From Chitinophagales bacterium (GTDB lineage Bacteria > Bacteroidota > Bacteroidia > Chitinophagales > JAHDHT01): 12,046 nucleotides of DNA. Below the pieces are notes generated by a model. It searched no databases. It was not told the DNA's origin and saw nothing but the letters and a program-made list of their open reading frames with translations. Shown here one piece after another: positions 6,720-12,046 of the stretch. The stretch is taken from the NCBI GenBank assembly GCA_020631175.1, contig JAHDHT010000009.1, positions 19,597 through 31,642 on the forward strand, written 5' to 3'. A program made the position numbers and the translations under genes. How positions within the stretch are numbered: position 1 is the first letter of the stretch; every line of letters begins with the position of its first letter.

Positions 6720-6860
6720 AGCGAAGCGAATGCGAGGGTGGAAAAACTCTGCGCTACAAAGTACAGTGCTACTAATCGTCTAAACATCTTCAAGGCGCAG
6801 CCGATCTAAAAATCTTATAAATCAAAACCTCCTAAACTTAAATTTAAGCCTACACTTAAG
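6720..6860. repeat. Composite direct repeat A, downstream flank of the toxin-antitoxin operon
   Basis: Aligns by eye over its whole length with repeat B (7495-7640). Shared blocks in order are AGCGAAGCGAAT.CGAGG, CTGCGCTACAAA, GCTACTAATCGTCTAAACAT, CAAGGC...GCCGATCTAAAA and AACCTCCTAAACTTAA, then a tail of ACTTAA-like hexamers. It contains the GGC-GCA-GCC hairpin (6779-6807) and a CTTAAATTTAAG palindrome (6837-6848). It ends two bases before the toxin stop codon (6863-6865, - strand). Confidence 0.85.
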
Positions 6861-6862
6861 TT

Positions 6863-7174
6863 TCATTTTTTTTTAAAAAGATTTAATAATTGTTCAGGAT
6901 CTTGTCTGTTATCCCAAAATGCAACTATGTATAGATCGTCATTTGTGAAACGATAGAAAATGCTAAAACTACCCAGGACGCTTACTCTTAATCCTTGAAT
7001 ATCTGTTTCCCTATATAAAAGTGGAGCTTTTGCAATTAAATTAATTCTACCTGTAGTTAGCTTAATAAGCTTTAAAGCGTAGGTGTTAGATTGGTTCTTT
7101 TGAGTCCAATAATTTAGAATTCCTAAAAACTGAATATCGGCAGTTCTGGTCCAGATTATTTTTCTTTTAGCCAT
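6863..7174 (-). CDS. RelE/ParE-superfamily toxin of a type II toxin-antitoxin system
   Basis: A 103-aa protein of the RelE/ParE fold. It begins MAKRKIIWTRTADIQF (first strand and helix), has the helix YALKLIKLTTGRINLI, the LLYRETDIQGLRV turn, the central strand pair SFSIFYRFTNDDLYIVAF and the end FWDNRQDPEQL, which is typical of Bacteroidota members of this family. Such toxins either cut mRNA at the ribosome (RelE-like) or block gyrase (ParE-like); the sequence does not let me decide which. Its ATG lies inside the antitoxin gene (19-bp overlap), the usual antitoxin-first coupling. The last codons form an A9 run (Lys-Lys-Lys-stop), a possible slippage site. The length is normal, so the toxin looks intact. 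Confidence 0.88.
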   Translation of the reverse strand: MAKRKIIWTRTADIQFLGILNYWTQKNQSNTYALKLIKLTTGRINLIAKAPLLYRETDIQGLRVSVLGSFSIFYRFTNDDLYIVAFWDNRQDPEQLLNLFKKK

Positions 7175-7398
7175 TTTAAATTTCTGTCCATCATAACTTC
7201 TTGGTCGATTGTATTTCCATTTTTAATATCCTGGTCACTTAACTCAATCAATTCCTTTTGAGTTTGATTTAACTTTAAAATTTCAGAAGATGTACTTTCC
7301 GATGAAATTAATTCATTTAATGCCTGAAGTAATTCTATATTATTAATAGAATTAAGCTTTTCAATAAGACTTTTTCTTGTTTGCTCAATTAAACTCAT
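7156..7398 (-). CDS. Antitoxin partner of the RelE/ParE-type toxin
   Basis: An 80-aa protein in front of and overlapping the toxin gene by 19 bp. It has a Leu-rich helical N-terminus (residues 1-32, SLIEQTRKSLIEKLNSINN then ELLQALNEL), a polar linker rich in Ser and Thr, and a C-terminal LSDQDIKNGNTIDQEV ending WLKEK. The pattern LS..DI..G..I..EEV...WLKEK is common to small Bacteroidota antitoxins that pair with RelE/ParE toxins; the C-terminal part probably binds and blocks the toxin. No ribbon-helix-helix or helix-turn-helix is obvious to me, so I do not assert DNA binding. The operon lies between two long direct repeats. Confidence 0.85.
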   Translation of the reverse strand: MSLIEQTRKSLIEKLNSINNIELLQALNELISSESTSSEILKLNQTQKELIELSDQDIKNGNTIDQEVMMDRNLKWLKEK

Positions 7399-7424
7399 AA
7401 TATGATTTATTGAATTTAAATGTA

Positions 7425-7432
7425 CAAAAATA
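7425..7432 (-). promoter_or_regulatory. Candidate -7 box of the toxin-antitoxin operon
   Basis: On the - strand this reads TATTTTTG, a full TAnnTTTG match 26 bp before the antitoxin ATG, giving a leader of about 20 bases. I see no TTG at the expected -33 spacing, and the region is AT-rich, so support is modest. Confidence 0.4.
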
Positions 7433-7494
7433 TTTAAGGTATAGAGATGTTATTAATGTTCTTTAAGAATTGCTTGTAGAAATCTACGTTTTAA

Positions 7495-7640
7495 AGCGAA
7501 GCGAATACGAGGATAAAAAGATCTGCGCTACAAATTACTGAGCTACTAATCGTCTAAACATCTGCAAGGCTTAGCCGATCTAAAAATCTCACCAAAAAAA
7601 AACCTCCTAAACTTAAGCTTAAACTTACACTTAAACTTAA
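7495..7640. repeat. Composite direct repeat B, upstream flank of the toxin-antitoxin operon
   Basis: Second long copy matching repeat A in the same orientation and block order, with small indels and scattered substitutions. Its hairpin core is GGC-TTA-GCC (within 7553-7581). Its tail is a run of ACTTAA/GCTTAA/ACTTAC hexamers with a TTAAGCTTAA palindrome where A has TTAAATTTAA. It ends directly at the ispG stop codon (7641-7643, - strand), just as A ends at the toxin stop. Confidence 0.85.
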
Positions 7641-9602
7641 TTAAACAGCCTCCACCCAGTCTCCATGCTCACGAATTAATTCAATCAATTCGTCTAAAGC
7701 ATCTTCAGAAGGGATGTTCTTTTTTACCACTTCCTTGCCTTTATATAAAGTGATTTTACCCGGGCCACTGCCTACATAACCATAATCGGCGTCTGCCATT
7801 TCACCCGGACCGTTAACAATACAACCCATGATACCGATCTTAACACCTTTTAAATGATGCGTCTTAGCTCTGATCATAGCCGTTGTATCCTGTAAGTCAA
7901 ACAAGGTTCTTCCGCAGGAAGGACAAGAGATATATTCTGTTTTTGAAATTCTGGTTCTACTGGCCTGTAAAATATAAAATGCAGTTTCATTGATAAGCTT
8001 TGCACTATGATGAGCGGCTGTCATCCATAAACCGTCACCCTGACCGTCAATAAACAATGCACCAAAGTCAGTACCGCTGTCTACCATTAATTGTTCGCCG
8101 TCAGTTGTTTCGAAGTCGAATTTAAAAATGACCGGATTGTAAATTTTCGAAATCATTAAATCCATCATTGCCCTTCTGACCTCAGGCATACGGTGTGCAT
8201 TAGAGCTGCTTATAACTAAAATTTGATTTTCGGTGAACGAAATACTTTGATTGATTATATCAGCAGCATCTACCCGAACAAATACAGGACCCTTAAATGC
8301 ATTTAATGCAGTATGATCTTTTTCTTCAATGCTCACCAATGGCAAGTAAACAAGATTTCCCGTTGCAGAAGAATTTATTTTATCTCCTAAATTTTTCCAA
8401 ACAGAAAAATCTAAAATAACTTGCAGCGTTCCCGGTAATTCAAAATTGAAAATATCGTTTGAGAAAATGTAATCCGCAGCCTGATCACTAAGATTCCATT
8501 TGTCGAGATCGCTCAGGTATTCATAGCCAAAGGCCTTTAATGCCTCAGCATTTAAACGTTCAAATGAAGTCGCATCACCAATCACAACAGGAACCTGGTC
8601 TCCACCGCACTTTCCGACTGCAATACTTTTTCGTTTATTGTATTCAAAAGGTCGTAAAGGAGAAACTTCAATTTCAGGAATATCTTTATGCCCCGAACGC
8701 TTAGCATAGCGTGCGACGAGTTTTTCGCAAACAGGAATTTCTGCTTCCGGCTCTTCCGTTAAAGATACACGCACCGTATCGCCAATACCGTCTTCTAGCA
8801 AAGCACCGATTCCGATTGCAGATTTAATTCTTCCATCCTGAGCTTCACCGGCCTCGGTAACACCAAGGTGTAATGGGTAAGGTTGAATACCTTCTTCCTG
8901 CATTTTTTGAATCAGCAAACGGTAAGCCTGTACCATTACCTGCGTGTTGGATGCCTTCATCGATAAAACCAATTCATGATAATTCATGGCTTCGCAAATG
9001 CGAACAAATTCTAAAGCCGATTCGACCATACCTAATGGTGTATCACCATATCGGCTCATAATACGATCACTTAAAGAACCATGATTGGTGCCAATACGCA
9101 TAGCCGTACCGTTCCTCTTGCAAATTTCGACCAAAGGTTCAAACCGTTCCTGAATTCGATCGATTTCCGCCTGGTAAGTAGCATCGGTATATTCAATTTG
9201 CTCAAACTTTTTCTTGTCGGCATAGTTACCGGGATTTACCCGAACTTTTTCAACTATTTCTGCCGCTAGTAAAGCAGCATTTGGTGTAAAATGAATATCG
9301 GCAATCAGAGGAATATCATATCCTCTCCGCTCAATTTCCTTCTTTATAACTTCCAGATTTAAAGCATCTTTTTTGGAAGGAGCAGTAATTCGAACATAGT
9401 CGGCTCCCGCTTCAAAAATGCGGATACTTTGTTCAACCGTAGCAATCGTATCCATCGTGTCAGTGGTGGTCATACTCTGAGTACGAATCGGATTATCACC
9501 GCCCAAGGCGATCTTCCCGATTTTTACTTCTCGTGTCTTTAATCGCTTGTATTGCGTAAGACTTTCACAGTACCAATTGTAAGGTTTGACCAATGATTCC
9601 AT
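7641..9602 (-). CDS. ispG: 4-hydroxy-3-methylbut-2-enyl-diphosphate synthase, IspG (GcpE), long form
   Basis: IspG is the [4Fe-4S] enzyme that reduces methylerythritol cyclodiphosphate to HMBPP in the cytosolic MEP isoprenoid pathway. From ATG 9602 the product is 653 aa, the three-domain form of Bacteroidota, Chlamydia and plants, against ~370 aa in E. coli. Visible in order are the TIM-barrel start GGDNPIRTQSMTTTDTMDT, PLIADIHFTPNAALLA, KVRVNPGNYAD, RIGTNHGSLSDRIM, LVLSMKASN, LHLGVTEAGEAQDG and IGDTVRVSLTEEP. Then comes an inserted, less conserved middle domain (~330-540), followed by the cluster-binding domain with CPSCGRTLFDL (Cys560, Cys563) and GCIVNGPGE (Cys594, Glu601). The frame opens at a TTG (9611), but the promoter -7 box overlaps it. 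The stop adjoins repeat B. Confidence 0.97.
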   Translation of the reverse strand: MESLVKPYNWYCESLTQYKRLKTREVKIGKIALGGDNPIRTQSMTTTDTMDTIATVEQSIRIFEAGADYVRITAPSKKDALNLEVIKKEIERRGYDIPLIADIHFTPNAALLAAEIVEKVRVNPGNYADKKKFEQIEYTDATYQAEIDRIQERFEPLVEICKRNGTAMRIGTNHGSLSDRIMSRYGDTPLGMVESALEFVRICEAMNYHELVLSMKASNTQVMVQAYRLLIQKMQEEGIQPYPLHLGVTEAGEAQDGRIKSAIGIGALLEDGIGDTVRVSLTEEPEAEIPVCEKLVARYAKRSGHKDIPEIEVSPLRPFEYNKRKSIAVGKCGGDQVPVVIGDATSFERLNAEALKAFGYEYLSDLDKWNLSDQAADYIFSNDIFNFELPGTLQVILDFSVWKNLGDKINSSATGNLVYLPLVSIEEKDHTALNAFKGPVFVRVDAADIINQSISFTENQILVISSSNAHRMPEVRRAMMDLMISKIYNPVIFKFDFETTDGEQLMVDSGTDFGALFIDGQGDGLWMTAAHHSAKLINETAFYILQASRTRISKTEYISCPSCGRTLFDLQDTTAMIRAKTHHLKGVKIGIMGCIVNGPGEMADADYGYVGSGPGKITLYKGKEVVKKNIPSEDALDELIELIREHGDWVEAV

Positions 9603-9608
9603 AAGCTT

Positions 9609-9637
9609 CAAAGGTACAACGAAAATGCGGGCTCAAA
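9609..9637 (-). promoter_or_regulatory. Promoter of ispG, possibly giving a leaderless mRNA
   Basis: On the - strand TTTG (9637-9634), 17 bases, then TACCTTTG (9616-9609) match the Bacteroidota -33/-7 pattern fully. Only six bases separate the box from the ATG at 9602, so the predicted transcription start falls on or within a few bases of the start codon. The next in-frame Met is inside the conserved TQSMTTT motif and cannot be the start. Confidence 0.6.
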
Positions 9638-9860
9638 AGTTGGGAAAGAAGGATTTTATTAAGAGATTTTTAGATTAGAAGATATCAGACTCAAAATGAT
9701 CTAGACTTTTACAAATTTCAATAATTTTCAGGAGCGAGGAGCGAGTTAACATTTTTACTTCTCGTAAATTCAAAAACCTCTGTGCATCTCTGCGGAAAAA
9801 CATAAAGGCCAAATAGCAGAAAAACTTACACCTTTTACCTAATCCCTAACGACTAAAAAT
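9638..9860. other. Intergenic region between fumC stop and the ispG promoter
   Basis: No gene or terminator is evident. It contains a 7-bp tandem repeat AGGAGCG (9730-9745) and a CCTCTGTGCATCTCTGCGG segment (9777-9795) made of two CTCTG units. From memory, similar CTCTGTG/CTCTGCG strings recur in intergenic DNA of many Bacteroidota; I cannot verify that here. Confidence 0.45.
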
Positions 9861-11246
9861 CTATCCAACCATATCCTCCGGCTTCACCCATGCATCAAAC
9901 TCTTCAGCAGTAAGGTAACCTAAATCCAAAGCAGCAGCCTTTAATGTGCTGTCTTCATTATATGCTTTCTTTGCAATTTTTGCAGCCTTATCGTAGCCGA
10001 TCTTTGTATTCAAAGCCGTCACCAGCATTAATGAATTCTCGAGATTGAATTGAATCTTTTTGTGATTTGGCTCAATACCTCTGGCGCAATTTTCTTCAAA
10101 CGATCTGGCTGCATCACCTAATAAACGGGCAGAATGTAAAAAGTTAGCAATCATCATCGGCTTGAAAACATTCAATTCAAAATGACCGGTACATCCACCC
10201 ACATTAATAGCCACATCATTTCCCATAACCTGAGCACAAACCATCGTTACCGCTTCCGATTGTGTCGGATTTACTTTACCGGGCATAATTGAAGAACCCG
10301 GCTCGTTGGCAGGAATGATAATTTCAGAAATACCACTTCTTGGTCCCGAACTAAGCATTCGAATGTCATTAGCGATTTTCATCAAACTAACCGCAACCGT
10401 TTTTAGAGCGCCATGCGACTCTACAATAGCATCATGCGCAGCTAATGCTTCAAATTTGTTTTCAGCAGAACGGAAAGGATAGCCACTTAATTCAGCAATT
10501 TTCTTAGCTACAGCATCCGCATATCCTTCCGGCGTATTAATTCCAGTTCCTACAGCTGTTCCACCCAAAGCCAATTCTAAAATATGATCTAAAGTATGTT
10601 CAATAGCTTTGATTCCATGATCTAATTGAGAAACATAACCGGAAAATTCTTGTCCTAAAGTAACCGGCGTCGCATCCATAAAATGAGTACGACCTATTTT
10701 TACGACCGATTGAAATGCATCAGATTTTGCCTTTAATGTATCTCTCAATTGCTTTAATCCCGGCAATGTATTCTCCATCAGCATCGTGTAAGCAGCAATA
10801 TGCATTGCTGTAGGAAAAGTGTCGTTTGAACTTTGAGATTTATTGACATCATCATTTGGATGGATGGATTTTTCTTTGTCTTCAAGGCTTCCACCTAATA
10901 AAACATGCGCTCTGTTCGCGATCACTTCATTCACATTCATATTGCTTTGTGTGCCCGATCCGGTTTGCCAAACAACTAATGGAAACTGATCATCCAAATC
11001 GCCATTAGCAATTTCATCACAAACCTTTGAAATGATATCTGCTTTATCCTGAGGAAAATCGGTTAAAGATGCATTCGTTTGTGCTGCCGCTTTTTTCAAA
11101 ATGCTATAAGCGCGAATGATTTCAATCGGCATGTTTTGTCCACCAATTTTAAAATTTTGAGTTGAACGTTGCGTTTGTGCTGCCCAGTATTTTTCAGCAG
11201 GCACCTGAATTTCGCCAATACTATCTTTTTCAATTCTGTATTTCAT
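9861..11246 (-). CDS. fumC: Class II fumarate hydratase, FumC
   Basis: FumC interconverts fumarate and L-malate in the TCA cycle; it is an iron-independent cytosolic tetramer. From ATG 11246 the product is 461 aa, close to the usual ~465. Family motifs are TGSGTQSNMNVNEVIANRA (95-113), NKSQSSNDTFPTAMHI (135-150), GRTHFMDATPVTLGQE (185-200), GGTAVGTGINTPEGY (228-242) and the fumarase/aspartase signature GSSIMPGKVN (317-326). With this start the catalytic residues are His188 and Ser318, the same numbers as in E. coli FumC. The open frame extends to 11309, but the extra 21 residues are unlike the family and cross the putative promoter. The C-terminus YLTAEEFDAWVKPEDMVG is typical of FumC and intact. 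It is divergent from radC and leads towards ispG. Confidence 0.97.
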   Translation of the reverse strand: MKYRIEKDSIGEIQVPAEKYWAAQTQRSTQNFKIGGQNMPIEIIRAYSILKKAAAQTNASLTDFPQDKADIISKVCDEIANGDLDDQFPLVVWQTGSGTQSNMNVNEVIANRAHVLLGGSLEDKEKSIHPNDDVNKSQSSNDTFPTAMHIAAYTMLMENTLPGLKQLRDTLKAKSDAFQSVVKIGRTHFMDATPVTLGQEFSGYVSQLDHGIKAIEHTLDHILELALGGTAVGTGINTPEGYADAVAKKIAELSGYPFRSAENKFEALAAHDAIVESHGALKTVAVSLMKIANDIRMLSSGPRSGISEIIIPANEPGSSIMPGKVNPTQSEAVTMVCAQVMGNDVAINVGGCTGHFELNVFKPMMIANFLHSARLLGDAARSFEENCARGIEPNHKKIQFNLENSLMLVTALNTKIGYDKAAKIAKKAYNEDSTLKAAALDLGYLTAEEFDAWVKPEDMVG

Positions 11247-11306
11247 AATAAATGTGATTTTATATTTTTTAACAAGAACAATTCCTATGATGTTCTTACT
11301 TTTCCG

Positions 11307-11314
11307 CAAAGATA
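11307..11314 (-). promoter_or_regulatory. Candidate -7 box of fumC
   Basis: On the - strand this reads TATCTTTG, a full TAnnTTTG match 60 bp before the fumC ATG. I find no TTG at 17-23 bases upstream; that zone would overlap the first codons of radC. It is the best candidate in the 76-bp divergent spacer. Confidence 0.4.
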
Positions 11315-11322
11315 TTAATTGT

Positions 11323-12021
11323 ATGAAACCCTACGGAAATGATTTTTCGATAAAGGGTTGGGCGGAGGAAGACAGACCTCGTGAAAAACTGTTATTGAAA
11401 GGAAAGAATGCACTCAGTGATGCAGAATTATTGGCTATTTTAATCGGTTCTGGAAATCGGGAGGATAGTGCGGTAGATCTTTGCAAAAAGATTCTGAATA
11501 CACATCAAAACAATCTGAATGAACTGGCCAAAACTTCTCTTTCAGAATTACAAAACTTCAAAGGTATCGGTGAAGCGAAAGCGATCAGTATAATTGCTGC
11601 ACTCGAAATCGGTAAGCGCAGATTAAGTCAGCAAGTTGTAAAAAAGAAGAAATTGGAAAGCAGCAAAGATGCCTATCATTTACTCTATGAAAATCTGGGT
11701 GATTTGCCACATGAAGAATTCTGGGTGCTTTATCTCAATCGAAGAAACGAGCTGATTAGAAAGGTAAAGGTCGGACATGGAGGTGTTAACGGAACCGTGG
11801 CTGATGTTCGGATTATCCTTAAAAAAGGTATTGAATTGCTGGCATCCGGAATGATCATAGCGCATAATCATCCGAGCGGAAACTTAAAACCGAGTCACGC
11901 TGATATCAAGCTAACCAGAAAGATCAGAGATGCGGGAAAGTTGATCGATATCCATTTGTTGGATCATGTGATTGTAGGTTTTCAGAGTTACTTTAGTTTC
12001 GGAGATGAAGGAATGCTCTGA
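11323..12021 (+). CDS. radC: RadC-family (UPF0758) JAB/MPN-domain protein
   Basis: From ATG 11323 the product is 232 aa, near the family norm of ~225. MKPYGNDFSIKGWAEEDRPR (1-20) is the conserved start; LSDAELLAILIGSG and LQNFKGIGEAKAISI form the helix-hairpin-helix N-terminal part (~31-100). The C-terminal JAB1/MPN domain holds the complete metalloprotease-like JAMM motif: His181 and His183 in HNHPSG, Ser191 and Asp194, with EEFWVLYLN as the glutamate strand. The frame is open from an ATG at 11254, but those 23 extra residues lie in the divergent spacer and look unlike the family. The historic link to recombinational repair came from a recG allele; the true role of RadC is unsettled and a metal-dependent hydrolase activity is inferred from the motif only. 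Confidence 0.95.
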   Translation: MKPYGNDFSIKGWAEEDRPREKLLLKGKNALSDAELLAILIGSGNREDSAVDLCKKILNTHQNNLNELAKTSLSELQNFKGIGEAKAISIIAALEIGKRRLSQQVVKKKKLESSKDAYHLLYENLGDLPHEEFWVLYLNRRNELIRKVKVGHGGVNGTVADVRIILKKGIELLASGMIIAHNHPSGNLKPSHADIKLTRKIRDAGKLIDIHLLDHVIVGFQSYFSFGDEGML

Positions 12022-12024
12022 GAT

Positions 12025-12046
12025 GCGAGACCGCTTCGCTGCGAGA
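12025..12046. repeat. Start of a 16-bp tandem repeat (GCGAGACCGCTTCGCT) cut by the window edge
   Basis: GCGAGA at 12025-12030 is followed by CCGCTTCGCT and then GCGAGA again at 12041-12046, so at least 1.4 units of a 16-bp repeat are present. The GACCGCTTCGCT box inside it matches 6569-6580 exactly. It begins three bases after the radC stop codon. Confidence 0.55.

Larger units (their letters stand above)
6502..6862. other. Repeat-rich convergent intergenic region between gldN and the toxin gene
   Basis: No gene is visible in these 361 bp. In order the region holds the gldN terminator (6532-6562), a GACCGCTTCGCT box (6569-6580), an inverted pair 6585-6600 / 6635-6650, a GGC-NNN-GCC repeat copy (6623-6651), a GTCCC hairpin (6698-6713) and the long composite repeat A (6720-6860) that ends next to the toxin stop codon. 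Almost every base downstream of the terminator belongs to a repeat. Confidence 0.75.

Noticed and set aside
6820..6840. AGGAGG on the - strand in both composite repeats as a ribosome-binding site
   Set aside because: No start codon follows at a suitable distance, and genes in this phylum seldom depend on such sites; it is simply part of the repeat.
506..7581. CRISPR-like array, because a ~29-bp unit recurs five times
   Set aside because: Spacing is irregular (42 bp to 6 kb), copies are imperfect, flanking sequence is partly shared rather than unique, and no cas gene is present.
6720..7640. Insertion sequence or integrated element around the toxin-antitoxin genes
   Set aside because: No transposase or integrase frame is present, and the flanks are direct rather than terminal inverted repeats with a short target duplication.
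8873..9269. Two 62-codon open frames antisense to ispG, and one at 11680-11871 antisense to radC
   Set aside because: They are fully contained in strongly conserved genes and are shadows of their codons.

Overview
The window reads as a chromosomal segment of an AT-rich Bacteroidota bacterium. Three things point there: a complete gldK-gldL-gldM-gldN type IX secretion (T9SS) / gliding-motor cluster, which is restricted to that phylum; the long (~650 aa) form of IspG; and promoter-like TTTG-N17-19-TAnnTTTG signals instead of E. coli-type -35/-10 boxes. I cannot name the genus from sequence alone.

Layout. (1) 3-77: the last 24 codons of an upstream gene, most likely hemD. (2) 78-680: about 600 bp with no credible gene, holding a 13-bp tandem repeat, a perfect 16-bp palindrome and two copies of a short dispersed repeat. 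(3) 681-6501: the T9SS block on the + strand, PorP/SprF-like protein, GldK, GldL, GldM and GldN, closed by a textbook rho-independent terminator at 6532-6562. GldL and GldM form the inner-membrane proton-driven motor, GldK and GldN the periplasmic ring attached to the outer membrane, and the PorP/SprF-like protein an outer-membrane partner. (4) 6502-7640: a repeat-rich stretch in which a two-gene toxin-antitoxin operon (- strand, RelE/ParE toxin and its antitoxin) sits between two similar ~140-bp direct repeats. (5) 7641-9602: ispG (- strand, isoprenoid MEP pathway). (6) 9861-11246: fumC (- strand, class II fumarase). (7) 11323-12021: radC (+ strand), divergent from fumC. The window ends inside another short-repeat element.

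Several long open frames begin upstream of the likely true start; I have moved starts to ATGs for gldK (1814), gldN (5677), ispG (9602), fumC (11246) and radC (11323), with reasons. For fumC the choice puts the catalytic His and Ser at 188 and 318, the numbers used for E. coli FumC.

The genes themselves are recognisable. The unusual content is between them: a family of short hairpin-forming repeats (GGC-NNN-GCC core, GTCCC...GGGAC palindromes, GACCGCTTCGCT boxes), two long composite copies of which bracket the toxin-antitoxin operon and end within a few bases of the neighbouring stop codons. The promoter-like signal of ispG lies so close to the ATG that the mRNA may be leaderless, and GldL carries a clear internal duplication in its cytoplasmic tail.
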